In this document: piece after piece, positions 1 to 7,942 of the stretch
How positions within the stretch are numbered: position 1 is the stretch's first letter
Layout of the letters: each line of letters starts with the position of its first letter
Made by a program: the position numbers and the translations under genes
Source of the DNA: an uncultured Curvibacter sp.
GTDB taxonomy: Bacteria; Pseudomonadota; Gammaproteobacteria; Burkholderiales; Burkholderiaceae_C
Length of the DNA: 34,939 nucleotides
Reading direction: 5' to 3'
Assembly: GCA_903834975.1 (NCBI GenBank)
Contig: CAILKX010000118.1
Location: 1-34,939, forward strand
The notes under the pieces: model-generated
What the model was told of the DNA's origin: nothing
Databases searched by the model: none
The model's input: the letters and a program-made list of their open reading frames with translations, nothing else

Positions 1-3
1 AAA

Positions 4-1194
<1,191 letters not shown>

Positions 1195-1218
1195 TTCGAA
1201 AATAAAAAGGAATTAGCC

Positions 1219-1533
1219 ATGTCAGCCAAACAAAAAATCCGCATCCGCCTGAAAGCGTTCGACTACAAGTTGATCGATCAATCGGCTGCCGAAATCGTCG
1301 ACACCGCCAAGCGCACGGGCGCGATTGTCAAAGGCCCCGTGCCTTTGCCGACCCGCATGAAGCGTTTCGACATTTTGCGTTCACCCCACGTCAACAAGAC
1401 CAGCCGTGACCAGTTCGAAATTCGGACCCACCAACGTCTGATGGACATCGTGGACCCCACCGACAAAACCGTTGACGCTTTGATGAAGCTCGACTTGCCT
1501 GCCGGAGTGGACGTCGAAATCAAACTGCAATAA
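1219..1533 (+). CDS. rpsJ: 30S ribosomal protein S10
   Basis: Small-subunit head protein, also NusE in transcription antitermination. The 104-residue length is normal (103 in E. coli). Typical segments are [14 protein letters not shown] near the N-terminus, GPVPLPTR in the middle and the [13 protein letters not shown] loop that contacts 16S rRNA and NusB. The start is fixed by AAGGA at 1207-1211, seven bases before ATG. It sits 24 bases after tuf but 181 bases before rplC, and that larger gap carries its own promoter. So rpsJ seems to belong mainly to the tuf transcript and not to the rest of the S10 cluster. Confidence 0.97.
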   Translation: MSAKQKIRIRLKAFDYKLIDQSAAEIVDTAKRTGAIVKGPVPLPTRMKRFDILRSPHVNKTSRDQFEIRTHQRLMDIVDPTDKTVDALMKLDLPAGVDVEIKLQ

Positions 1534-1551
1534 GAATTTTTCTAAAATTCT
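1533..1551. repeat. AT-rich inverted repeat after rpsJ
   Basis: Perfect 8-base arms, AGAATTTT (1533-1540) and AAAATTCT (1544-1551), with a 3-base TCT loop, starting on the rpsJ stop codon. It is too AT-rich to be a good intrinsic terminator. It could mark an RNA processing site or a weak 3' end of the tuf-rpsJ message. Confidence 0.5.
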
Positions 1552-1573
1552 GAGACGGTTTTAAAAGCTAAAT

Positions 1574-1608
1574 CAGCAAGGGCTTGCACAAGTGGCAAGT
1601 CCCTGCTA
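1574..1608. repeat. Long imperfect inverted repeat overlapping the rplC promoter
   Basis: Arms 1574-1587 and 1595-1608 match at 11 of 14 positions around the 7-base loop ACAAGTG. Read as RNA, 1576-1587 pairs with 1595-1606 with one mismatch (A1579/C1603) and one G-U pair. The repeat covers the -35 box, the whole spacer and the first bases of the -10 box at 1607-1612. No T-run follows, so it is not a standard terminator. It could be an operator, or a partial terminator for transcripts coming from rpsJ. Confidence 0.55.
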
Positions 1609-1612
1609 TAGT
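1584..1612 (+). promoter_or_regulatory. Sigma70-type promoter for rplC-rpsQ
   Basis: TTGCAC at 1584-1589 and TATAGT at 1607-1612 are separated by exactly 17 bases. The predicted start is near 1619, giving a leader of about 96 bases before the rplC ATG at 1715. This is the best-spaced promoter seen in the window. It splits rpsJ from the other S10-cluster genes. Confidence 0.65.
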
Positions 1613-1618
1613 TTAGGG

Positions 1619-1638
1619 CTTGGTCAAATTTGGCCAAG
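1619..1638. repeat. 20-base near-perfect palindrome at the predicted transcription start
   Basis: The sequence CTTGG(T)CAAATTTG(G)CCAAG is symmetric except for one pair (T1624/G1633, which would be a G-U pair in RNA). As RNA it gives a 7-base-pair stem with loop AAAUUU at the extreme 5' end of the predicted transcript. As DNA it would be a well-formed operator spanning +1 to about +20. The sequence does not tell which. Confidence 0.55.
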
Positions 1639-1650
1639 ATTTATTAACTC

Positions 1651-1706
1651 ACTTTCACGTCAAAACGCAGTGGCCAATTGAAGTCGCTGCGGTGAAAGTT
1701 ATGGAG
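1651..1706 (+). promoter_or_regulatory. Structured mRNA leader stem ahead of the rplC ribosome binding site
   Basis: ACTTTCAC (1651-1658) pairs perfectly with GTGAAAGT (1692-1699). CGCAG (1666-1670) pairs with CTGCG (1687-1691), stacked directly on the outer stem. The 5' side has a 7-base bulge (1659-1665) and the apical loop is 16 bases (1671-1686). The GGAG ribosome binding site (1703-1706) starts four bases after the stem, eight bases before the rplC ATG. The layout resembles ribosomal-protein autoregulatory leaders; the ligand is unknown. Confidence 0.5.
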
Positions 1707-1714
1707 AACAACAC

Positions 1715-2389
1715 ATGAGTCTTAGCACCTCACTGGGGTTGCTGGGTCGCAAGGTGGGCATGATGCGTTTGTTCACGGACGATGGGGATGCAGTTCCTGT
1801 CACCGTGGTCGATGTGTCTAACAACCGCGTGACTCAGGTGAAAACCCAAGAGAATGATGGCTACGTGGCCTTGCAGGTCACGTTCGGTTCGCGCAAAGCA
1901 TCGCGCGTGACCAAGCCCAATGCCGGTCACCTTGCGAAAGCAGGCGTTGAAGCGGGCGAAATCATCCAAGAATTCCGCGTGTCTGCCGATGTCGCAGCGC
2001 AGTATGCCGCTGGCGCTCAAGTGCCGGCCAATGCGGTGTTTGCTGTGGGCCAAAAAGTGGACGTGCAAGGCACCTCCATCGGTAAAGGCTTTGCCGGCAC
2101 CATCAAGCGCCATAACTTCAGCTCGCAGCGCGCCTCCCACGGTAACAGCCGCTCACACAATGTGCCCGGCTCGATCTCCATGGCGCAAGATCCTGGTCGC
2201 GTGTTCCCTGGCAAGAAAATGTCAGGCCACCTCGGTGACGTCACCAAAACCACCCAAAACCTAGACGTGATTCGCATCGACGAAGCGCGCCAACTCTTGT
2301 TGATTAAGGGCGCTGTCCCTGGTTCCAAGGGTGGCTTCGTGACCGTGCGTCCTGCCGTCAAGGCCAAAGCCGCCAAAGGAGCGAACTGA
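1715..2389 (+). CDS. rplC: 50S ribosomal protein L3
   Basis: Early-assembling large-subunit protein near the peptidyl transferase centre. The 224 residues start with the family-typical [15 protein letters not shown] segment. The conserved centre [18 protein letters not shown] is present; Gln158 in it matches the glutamine methylated by PrmB in E. coli. The ATG is set by GGAG at 1703-1706. It is the first gene behind the promoter at 1584-1612 and its stop overlaps the rplD start by one base (TGATG), so the two are translationally coupled. A five-codon frame (1701-1718) overlaps its start codon; see findings. Confidence 0.97.
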   Translation: MSLSTSLGLLGRKVGMMRLFTDDGDAVPVTVVDVSNNRVTQVKTQENDGYVALQVTFGSRKASRVTKPNAGHLAKAGVEAGEIIQEFRVSADVAAQYAAGAQVPANAVFAVGQKVDVQGTSIGKGFAGTIKRHNFSSQRASHGNSRSHNVPGSISMAQDPGRVFPGKKMSGHLGDVTKTTQNLDVIRIDEARQLLLIKGAVPGSKGGFVTVRPAVKAKAAKGAN

Positions 2390-3009
2390 TGCAGCTCGAA
2401 CTCCTGAATGACCAAGGCCAAGCCGCTTCGAAATTCGACGCGCCTGAGACCGTTTTTGGTCGTGATTACAACGAAGACTTGATTCACCAAATCGTCGTGG
2501 CTTATCAAGCCAATGCACGCCAAGGTACCCGCGCTCAAAAAGACCGCGAACAAGTTCACCATTCGACGAAGAAGCCTTTCAAACAAAAAGGCACTGGCCG
2601 CGCTCGCGCCGGTATGACCTCATCCCCGCTGTGGCGTGGGGGTGGTCGTATTTTCCCGAACATGCCTGACGAAAACTTCGGTCAGAAAATCAACAAGAAG
2701 ATGTACCGTGCTGGCATGGCTTCCATCTTCTCGCAACTAGCCCGTGAGGGCCGTTTGGCAGTGGTTGATTCTTTGAGCGTGGAAGCCCCCAAGACCAAGC
2801 TCTTGGCTGCCAAGTTCAAGGCCATGAATCTGCAATCGGTGATGGTCATCGCTGATGAAGTCGACGACAACCTGTACCTGGCTTCGCGCAACCTGCCCAA
2901 TGTGCTGGTGGTCGAGCCCCGTTACGCCGATCCCCTGTCTTTGGTTCACTACCGCAAGGTTTTGGTGACCAAGGCCGCCATCGACAAACTGAAGGAGATG
3001 TTCGCATGA
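2389..3009 (+). CDS. rplD: 50S ribosomal protein L4
   Basis: Large-subunit protein whose long loop lines the exit tunnel. In E. coli it also represses the S10 operon through the rpsJ leader. The 206-residue product shows the tunnel loop with [14 protein letters not shown] and [12 protein letters not shown] (about residues 62-90), typical of L4. It overlaps rplC by one base and rplW by four (ATGA), consistent with coupled translation. It is the obvious candidate for binding the structured leader upstream of rplC, but this is inference: the E. coli leader lies before rpsJ and has a different sequence. Confidence 0.97.
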   Translation: MQLELLNDQGQAASKFDAPETVFGRDYNEDLIHQIVVAYQANARQGTRAQKDREQVHHSTKKPFKQKGTGRARAGMTSSPLWRGGGRIFPNMPDENFGQKINKKMYRAGMASIFSQLAREGRLAVVDSLSVEAPKTKLLAAKFKAMNLQSVMVIADEVDDNLYLASRNLPNVLVVEPRYADPLSLVHYRKVLVTKAAIDKLKEMFA

Positions 3010-3326
3010 GCACCGCAACTACGAAGTTTGACGAAGGTCGTTTGATGCAAGTGTTGGTCGCCCCCATCGTGTCTGAAAAAGCCACCATGGTTGCTGAAGT
3101 GTCCAACGCGGTGACTTTCAAAGTGCTGCAAGACGCTACCAAGCCCGAAATCAAAGCCGCTGTGGAATTGATGTTCAAGGTGGAGGTTAAAGGCGTTTCT
3201 GTGGTGAATACCAAAGGCAAGACCAAGCGTTTTGGCAAATCCATTGGCCGCCGCGACAACGTTCGCAAGGCTTATGTCACGCTGCAACCGGGTCAAGAAC
3301 TCAACCTCTCCGGGGAGGCTGCGTAA
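3006..3326 (+). CDS. rplW: 50S ribosomal protein L23
   Basis: Large-subunit protein at the tunnel exit, docking site for trigger factor and SRP. The 106 residues contain the family features: [13 protein letters not shown] near the N-terminus, the [19 protein letters not shown] segment and [13 protein letters not shown] in the extended loop. Its ATG overlaps the rplD stop by four bases and rplB follows two bases after its stop. No oddities. Confidence 0.96.
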   Translation: MSTATTKFDEGRLMQVLVAPIVSEKATMVAEVSNAVTFKVLQDATKPEIKAAVELMFKVEVKGVSVVNTKGKTKRFGKSIGRRDNVRKAYVTLQPGQELNLSGEAA

Positions 3327-3328
3327 TC

Positions 3329-4153
3329 ATGGCTGTCATTAAAATGAAACCCACCTCACCCGGCCAACGTGCTGTGGTGAAAGTGACGCGCGATCATCTG
3401 TACAAGGGCGCGCCGTTGGCCTCGCTGTTGGAACCTCAGTTCCAAAAAGCCGGCCGCAACAACAACGGCCATGTGACCACGCGTCACAAAGGCGGTGGTC
3501 ACAAGCACCACTACCGTGTGGTTGACTTCTTGCGCAACAAAGACGGCATTCCGGCCAAAGTGGAACGTGTCGAATACGACCCCAACCGCACCGCCCACAT
3601 TGCCTTGTTGTGCTACGCCGACGGTGAACGTCGCTACATCATCGCTCCTCGCGGTGTTGAAGCGGGCGCGACCCTGATGAGCGGCTCAGAAGCCCCCATC
3701 CGCGCGGGTAACACCTTGCCCATTCGCAACATTCCCGTGGGTTCTACCATCCACGCGATTGAAATGCAACCCGGCAAGGGCGCTCAAATCGCTCGTTCAG
3801 CAGGCGCTTCGGCCACCTTGCTGGCCCGTGAAGGCGTTTACGCTCAGGTTCGCCTGCGCTCTGGTGAAGTTCGCAAGATCCACATCGAGTGCCGCGCCAC
3901 CATCGGCGAAGTCGCCAACGAAGAACACAGCCTGCGCCAATTGGGCAAGGCCGGTGTGAAGCGTTGGATGGGCATTCGTCCCACCGTTCGCGGTGTGGCC
4001 ATGAACCCGATCGATCACCCCCACGGTGGTGGTGAAGGCCGTACCGGCGAAGGCCGTCATGCAGTGGATCCTTGGGGTAATCTCACCAAGGGTTACCGTA
4101 CCCGTAACAACAAGCGCACACAGGTCATGATCGTGTCGCGTCGTAAAAAGTAA
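3329..4153 (+). CDS. rplB: 50S ribosomal protein L2
   Basis: Large-subunit core protein needed for subunit association and peptidyl transferase activity. The 274-residue length is normal. The conserved [13 protein letters not shown] motif near the C-terminus is intact; His230 corresponds to the functionally important His229 of E. coli. N-terminal features such as [18 protein letters not shown] are also present. It is followed ten bases later by rpsS, with AAGGGG just before that start. Certain identification. Confidence 0.97.
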   Translation: MAVIKMKPTSPGQRAVVKVTRDHLYKGAPLASLLEPQFQKAGRNNNGHVTTRHKGGGHKHHYRVVDFLRNKDGIPAKVERVEYDPNRTAHIALLCYADGERRYIIAPRGVEAGATLMSGSEAPIRAGNTLPIRNIPVGSTIHAIEMQPGKGAQIARSAGASATLLAREGVYAQVRLRSGEVRKIHIECRATIGEVANEEHSLRQLGKAGVKRWMGIRPTVRGVAMNPIDHPHGGGEGRTGEGRHAVDPWGNLTKGYRTRNNKRTQVMIVSRRKK

Positions 4154-4163
4154 GGGGTAGGCA

Positions 4164-4442
4164 ATGACTCGCTCTCTGAAAAAAGGTCCTTTTGTTGACC
4201 ATCACCTGATCGCTAAAGTTGAAAAGGCTGTGGCGACCAAGGATAAAAAACCAATCAAAACCTGGTCACGTCGTTCCATGGTCTTGCCCGATTTCATCGG
4301 TTTGACCATTGCCGTTCACAACGGCAAACAACACGTCCCGGTTTATGTTACCGACCAGATGGTGGGCCACAAGCTCGGCGAATTCGCCTTGACGCGCACC
4401 TTCAAGGGTCACCCCGCGGACAAAAAAGTCCAGAAGAAATAA
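4164..4442 (+). CDS. rpsS: 30S ribosomal protein S19
   Basis: Small-subunit head protein that contacts the A-site finger and forms a complex with S13. The 92-residue product begins [15 protein letters not shown] and carries the conserved [14 protein letters not shown] and [18 protein letters not shown] segments. It ends with the basic [13 protein letters not shown] tail. Gene order rplB-rpsS-rplV is canonical. Confidence 0.97.
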   Translation: MTRSLKKGPFVDHHLIAKVEKAVATKDKKPIKTWSRRSMVLPDFIGLTIAVHNGKQHVPVYVTDQMVGHKLGEFALTRTFKGHPADKKVQKK

Positions 4443-4451
4443 GGAATGACC

Positions 4452-4781
4452 ATGGAAACACGTGCAGTCCTCCGGGGCGTTCGCCTGTCTGTTGATAAAG
4501 GCCGCCTTGTCGCTGATTTGATCCGCGGCAAAAAGGTCGATCAAGCTTTGAACATCTTGACCTTCACGCAGAAAAAAGCGGCAGGTATTGTCAAGAAAGT
4601 GCTCGAGTCGGCCATCGCCAACGCGGAGCACAACGACGGCGCTGACATTGACGAATTGAAAGTCAAGACCATTTACGTCGAGCAAGGTGCCACGCTCAAG
4701 CGTTTCACCGCCCGTGCCAAAGGCCGTGGCAATCGCATCAGCAAACCCACGTGCCACGTGTACGTGACGGTTGGTAACTAA
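4452..4781 (+). CDS. rplV: 50S ribosomal protein L22
   Basis: Large-subunit protein whose beta-hairpin lines the exit tunnel and is a macrolide resistance site. I place the start at 4452 ([13 protein letters not shown], 109 aa) and not at the in-frame ATG at 4446. The AGGA ribosome binding site at 4442-4445 touches the upstream ATG but is correctly spaced (six bases) from 4452, and 109 residues is the length I recall for Burkholderiales homologues. The tunnel-loop motif [14 protein letters not shown] is present near the C-terminus. Only a three-base shift separates the rpsS stop from the upstream ATG. Confidence 0.95.
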   Translation: METRAVLRGVRLSVDKGRLVADLIRGKKVDQALNILTFTQKKAAGIVKKVLESAIANAEHNDGADIDELKVKTIYVEQGATLKRFTARAKGRGNRISKPTCHVYVTVGN

Positions 4782-4798
4782 TAGGCGGAACAGAGACT

Positions 4799-5680
4799 AT
4801 GGGACAAAAAATCCATCCAACCGGTTTCCGCCTGGCGGTCAGCCGCAATTGGGCCAGCCGCTGGTACGCCAGCAACCGTGACTTCGCCGGCATGTTGGCC
4901 GAAGACATCAAGGTTCGCGAGTACCTGAAGGCCAAGTTGAAGAACGCCGCCGTGTCGCGCATTCTGATCGAGCGTCCTGCCAAGAACGCCCGCATTACTA
5001 TTTTCTCGGCCCGTCCGGGCGTGGTGATCGGCAAGAAAGGCGAAGACATCGAGTTGCTCAAGAAAGAACTCGCTGCTCGTTTGGGCGTACCCGTCGCTGT
5101 CAACATCGAAGAAGTGCGCAAGCCCGAAATCGATGCCAAGTTGATTGCTGACTCGATCACCCAACAGCTCGAAAAACGCATCATGTTCCGCCGTGCCATG
5201 AAGCGCGCCATGCAAAACGCCATGCGTTTGGGCGCCTTGGGCATCAAGATCATGTCGGCCGGTCGTTTGAACGGCATCGAAATCGCTCGTACGGAGTGGT
5301 ACCGCGAAGGCCGTGTGCCTTTGCATACCCTGCGCGCTGACATCGATTACGGCACCTCAGAAGCCAAAACCACTTATGGCGTGATCGGCGTCAAGGTTTG
5401 GGTTTACAAGGGCGACACCCTCGGCCGCAATGACTTGCCCGCTGTGGTTGAACCCCGTAACGACGAAGAACGCCGTCCACGCGGTCCTCGCCGCGATGGT
5501 CGCCCAGGTGATCGTCCTAACAGCGACCGCCGTGCACCCCGCCGTACCGGTGGCAACGTGGCCCCAGCCGACGGCAGCGATAAACCCGCTGAAGCCGCTG
5601 GTGCTGAAGTAAAAACCGCCGTTAAGCGCGTCCGCAAAGTCGCCGCGCCCGCTACAGCAGCGGACGGACAAGGAGAATAA
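4799..5680 (+). CDS. rpsC: 30S ribosomal protein S3 with long basic C-terminal tail
   Basis: Small-subunit protein at the mRNA entry site with helicase activity. Residues 1-215 cover the usual protein: [12 protein letters not shown] start, a KH domain with [10 protein letters not shown] (about 78-87) and the C-terminal S3 domain with [17 protein letters not shown]. Residues about 218-293 are an added tail, first Arg/Pro/Gly rich ([15 protein letters not shown] region) and then Ala/Lys/Val rich. E. coli S3 has 233 residues, so the tail adds about 60. Comparable tails occur in other Burkholderiales as far as I recall. The rplP start follows two bases after the stop; its AAGGAG lies inside the rpsC end. 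Confidence 0.97.
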   Translation: MGQKIHPTGFRLAVSRNWASRWYASNRDFAGMLAEDIKVREYLKAKLKNAAVSRILIERPAKNARITIFSARPGVVIGKKGEDIELLKKELAARLGVPVAVNIEEVRKPEIDAKLIADSITQQLEKRIMFRRAMKRAMQNAMRLGALGIKIMSAGRLNGIEIARTEWYREGRVPLHTLRADIDYGTSEAKTTYGVIGVKVWVYKGDTLGRNDLPAVVEPRNDEERRPRGPRRDGRPGDRPNSDRRAPRRTGGNVAPADGSDKPAEAAGAEVKTAVKRVRKVAAPATAADGQGE

Positions 5681-5682
5681 AT

Positions 5683-6099
5683 ATGCTGCAACCTGCTCGC
5701 CGCAAGTACCGCAAGGAGCAAAAAGGCCGTAACACCGGCGTGGCCACCCGAGGCAACTCGGTGGCTTTCGGTGACTTCGGTCTGAAATCGACTGACCGCG
5801 GTCGTTTGACCGCACGTCAAATCGAAGCTGCCCGCCGTGCCATTTCACGTCACGTTAAGCGTGGCGGCCGCATCTGGATTCGCGTGTTCCCCGACAAACC
5901 AATTTCCCAAAAGCCTGCTGAAGTGCGTATGGGTAACGGCAAGGGCAACCCCGAATACTACGTGGCTGAAATCCAGCCCGGTAAGGTGTTGTACGAAATC
6001 GTGGGTGTGCCCGAAGAGTTGGCGCGTGAAGCGTTCCGCCTCGCCGCAGCCAAGTTGCCATTGCGCACCACCTTTGTCGCGCGTTTGCTCGGCCAGTAA
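5683..6099 (+). CDS. rplP: 50S ribosomal protein L16
   Basis: Large-subunit protein at the A-site/P-site tRNA interface. The 138-residue product has the hallmark [17 protein letters not shown] start, the [23 protein letters not shown] segment and [20 protein letters not shown]. The Arg in RVFP corresponds to the site hydroxylated by YcfD/RoxA in some Proteobacteria. Start at 5683 is supported by AAGGAG about 5670-5675. Fourteen bases separate it from rpmC. Confidence 0.97.
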   Translation: MLQPARRKYRKEQKGRNTGVATRGNSVAFGDFGLKSTDRGRLTARQIEAARRAISRHVKRGGRIWIRVFPDKPISQKPAEVRMGNGKGNPEYYVAEIQPGKVLYEIVGVPEELAREAFRLAAAKLPLRTTFVARLLGQ

Positions 6100-6113
6100 T
6101 CAGGAGAATAAGT

Positions 6114-6311
6114 ATGACCAAAGCTGCTGATCTGCGTCAAAAAGACATCGCCGGTGTGGAAGCCGAAGTGAAAGCCTTGCAAAAGGCCCACTTTGGTTTG
6201 CGTATGCAAAAAGCCACCCAACAATTGGGCAACACGGGCGCACTCAAAGTGACACGCCGTGACATCGCTCGTGCTAAAACCATTCTTGCTCAAAAGCAAG
6301 CCGCCAAATAA
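6114..6311 (+). CDS. rpmC: 50S ribosomal protein L29
   Basis: Small helical protein near the exit tunnel, contacting L23. The 65 residues form the expected two-helix coiled hairpin with the LGLRM-like [14 protein letters not shown] segment and the [12 protein letters not shown] motif. AGGAG at about 6102-6106 supports the start. Canonical position between rplP and rpsQ. Confidence 0.95.
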   Translation: MTKAADLRQKDIAGVEAEVKALQKAHFGLRMQKATQQLGNTGALKVTRRDIARAKTILAQKQAAK

Positions 6312-6320
6312 GGGGCCGAC

Positions 6321-6590
6321 ATGACGGAAGTAAAGAAATCCCTCAAGCGCACTTTGATTGGCAAAGTGGTCAGCGACAAGCGTAGCAAAACCGTGACCGT
6401 GCTGGTCGAACGCCGTGTGAAGCACGCGTTGTATGGCAAGATTGTTGCCAAGTCCAGCAAGTACCACGCTCACGACGAAAACGGTGCCTACCATGTGGGC
6501 GACGTGATTGAAATCACCGAAAGCCGTCCGATTTCGCGCACCAAAAACTGGGTTGTGACCCGTTTGGTTGAAAAGGCCGCTGCGGTTTAA
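6321..6590 (+). CDS. rpsQ: 30S ribosomal protein S17
   Basis: Primary 16S rRNA-binding protein of the small subunit body (OB fold). The 89 residues contain the family signature: [36 protein letters not shown] and the [18 protein letters not shown] end. It is the last gene of this ribosomal cluster. A strong terminator follows at 6613-6645, and the spc-operon genes (rplN, rplX, rplE and so on) that usually come next are absent. Confidence 0.97.
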   Translation: MTEVKKSLKRTLIGKVVSDKRSKTVTVLVERRVKHALYGKIVAKSSKYHAHDENGAYHVGDVIEITESRPISRTKNWVVTRLVEKAAAV

Positions 6591-6612
6591 GACTCAGCGC
6601 CTGCGAAAAAAC

Positions 6613-6645
6613 AAAAAGCGACTCATAATCTGAGTCGCTTTTTTA
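6613..6645 (+). terminator. Intrinsic terminator of the S10 cluster
   Basis: Perfect 13-base arms, 6613-6625 (ending GCGACTCA) and 6631-6643 (starting TGAGTCGC), around a TAATC loop, merging into a run of six T at 6639-6644. It lies 22 bases after the rpsQ stop. The loop region also reads CATAAT (6624-6629) on the plus strand, so a weak promoter for the next gene cannot be excluded. Confidence 0.9.
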
Positions 6646-6682
6646 TTTCTGTCCTCATTTTTTTACTTCAAAAGGAAACACC

Positions 6683-7189
6683 ATGATCAACATCGGAGAC
6701 AAACTGCCCGCCACCACTTTGATGGAATACAGCGAAGTGGAAGGCGAGGGCTGCAGCATTGGCCCCAACGCTGTGGATGTGGCCCAAGCCAGCGCCGGTA
6801 AAACCATTGCGCTGTTTGCATTGCCTGGCGCCTTCACGCCCACTTGCTCGGCCAAGCACGTGCCGGGTTATGTCGAAAACTTTGAGGCTTTTAAAGCGGC
6901 CGGTGTCGATGAAATTTGGTGTTTGAGCGTCAACGATGCTTTCGTCATGGGCGCTTGGGCGCGCGATCAAAAAACAGAAGGCAAAGTGCGCATGTTGGCC
7001 GATGGCAGCGCCGATTTCGCCAAGGCAACGGGTTTAACGCTCGACCTCACCGCCCGTGGTATGGGTTTGCGCAGCGACCGTTATTCGATGTTGGTCAAAG
7101 ACGGCAAAGTGGTCAGCATCAACCGCGAAGCCCCAGGCAAATTTGAAGTCAGCAACGCCGAGACTTTGTTGGCGCAAGCCAAAGCTTAA
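6683..7189 (+). CDS. Peroxiredoxin, Prx5/AhpE-type (redoxin family)
   Basis: Thiol peroxidase reducing hydrogen peroxide and organic peroxides, probably cytosolic. The 168 residues show the Prx5 active-site segment PGAFTPTCS with peroxidatic Cys55, and a conserved Arg in the GMGLRSDRYS segment. The family typically uses glutathione/glutaredoxin or thioredoxin as reductant; there is no fused glutaredoxin domain here. AAAGGA at 6671-6676 is six bases before the ATG. It stands alone after the ribosomal terminator. I see no clear promoter of its own, apart from a possible -10 box within the terminator loop, so expression may also depend on read-through. Confidence 0.92.
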   Translation: MINIGDKLPATTLMEYSEVEGEGCSIGPNAVDVAQASAGKTIALFALPGAFTPTCSAKHVPGYVENFEAFKAAGVDEIWCLSVNDAFVMGAWARDQKTEGKVRMLADGSADFAKATGLTLDLTARGMGLRSDRYSMLVKDGKVVSINREAPGKFEVSNAETLLAQAKA

Positions 7190-7209
7190 GTACAAAAAGC
7201 TTCCAAAAC

Positions 7210-7225
7210 GGCCACTTCGTTGGCC
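7210..7225. repeat. Short hairpin overlapping the EIIA(Man) promoter
   Basis: GGCCA (7210-7214) and TGGCC (7221-7225) flank a CTTCGT loop containing TTCG, 21 bases after the peroxiredoxin stop. No T-run follows. It could be a weak 3'-end structure for the peroxiredoxin message or an operator next to the -10 box at 7225-7230. Confidence 0.3.
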
Positions 7226-7230
7226 ATAAT
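7225..7230 (+). promoter_or_regulatory. Probable -10 box of the EIIA(Man)-ptsH-ptsI operon
   Basis: CATAAT at 7225-7230 predicts a start near 7237, 14 bases before the ATG at 7251. The -35 region is poor (TTCCAA at 7201-7206 with an 18-base spacer). The same hexamer recurs in front of other genes in this window. Confidence 0.35.
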
Positions 7231-7250
7231 GGCGGTTGTAATTTTTGCCC

Positions 7251-7700
7251 ATGAACAACCGCATCCTGATCATCGCCCACGCGCCGCTAGCGCATGCCCT
7301 GCGGCAGTGCGCGCTGCATGTTTTTCCAGAGTGCGAGCGTGAGGTCCGGGCGGTGGATGTGCAACCCAATTTATCGCCCGAAGAAACCCTGCAAATGGCG
7401 CGCATCACGATGCATGAAATGGGGCCCAACCCGGTGCTCGTGCTGAGCGACGTCTTTGGTGCCACCCCGTGTAATGTCGCGCAAAAATTGGTCGACGGCG
7501 TGAATTCGCGTTTGTTGGCGGGTGTGAATTTGCCCATGTTGCTGCGCGCGGTGACGTACCGCCATGAAGAACTCGATGCCTTGGTCATCAAGGCCATGGC
7601 GGGCGGTAACCAAGGGGTGATGACGGTGGCCAGCACGGCCCCGCAAAATCAGACAAGAAGGACCACGCGTGATCAAAACCACCACGACCATCAGCAATAA
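7251..7700 (+). CDS. PTS EIIA component, mannose/sorbose (EIIA-Man) family
   Basis: Phosphoryl carrier that takes phosphate from HPr on a histidine. With the ATG at 7251 (149 aa) the active-site residue is His10 in MNNRILIIAHAP, matching His10 of E. coli ManX; a TTG six bases upstream would only add two residues. The family core SDVFGATPCNVAQKL is present at about 66-80. No fused EIIB domain and no EIIBC genes are nearby, so a regulatory role is more likely than sugar uptake. The final codons overlap ptsH by 32 bases, giving an odd His/Gln-rich end (NHHDHQQ). No good ribosome binding site is seen before 7251. Confidence 0.9.
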   Translation: MNNRILIIAHAPLAHALRQCALHVFPECEREVRAVDVQPNLSPEETLQMARITMHEMGPNPVLVLSDVFGATPCNVAQKLVDGVNSRLLAGVNLPMLLRAVTYRHEELDALVIKAMAGGNQGVMTVASTAPQNQTRRTTRDQNHHDHQQ

Positions 7701-7938
7701 ACTGGGCTTGCACGCGCGTGCCTCAGCCAAGTTGACCAAATTGACGGGCAGCTTCCAAAGCGAAGTCTGGTTAAGCAAAGCCGACCGCCGAGTGAATGCC
7801 AAAAGCATCATGGGCGTGATGATGTTGGCCGCCGGCTTGGGCTCTGTTGTCGAGCTGGAAACCCATGGCCCCGATGAAGCGGCCGCCAGCGAAGCGATTC
7901 TGGCTTTGATGGCCGACAAATTCGGCGAAGGCGAATAA
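7669..7938 (+). CDS. ptsH: Phosphocarrier protein HPr
   Basis: Small phosphocarrier between enzyme I and EIIA proteins. The 89-residue product has His15 in LGLHARAS (PEP-dependent phosphorylation) and Ser46 in NAKSIMGVMML, the site used by HPr kinase, whose gene is at 32031. Start is GTG at 7669, with AGAAGGA at 7656-7662 six bases upstream. The gene begins inside the 3' end of the EIIA gene, in another frame, with a 32-base overlap. ptsI follows four bases after the stop. Confidence 0.96.
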   Translation: MIKTTTTISNKLGLHARASAKLTKLTGSFQSEVWLSKADRRVNAKSIMGVMMLAAGLGSVVELETHGPDEAAASEAILALMADKFGEGE

Positions 7939-7942
7939 GCCC

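Noticed and set aside
4446-4451. Upstream ATG as the rplV start
   Set aside because: The ribosome binding site touches it; spacing and family N-terminus fit 4452.
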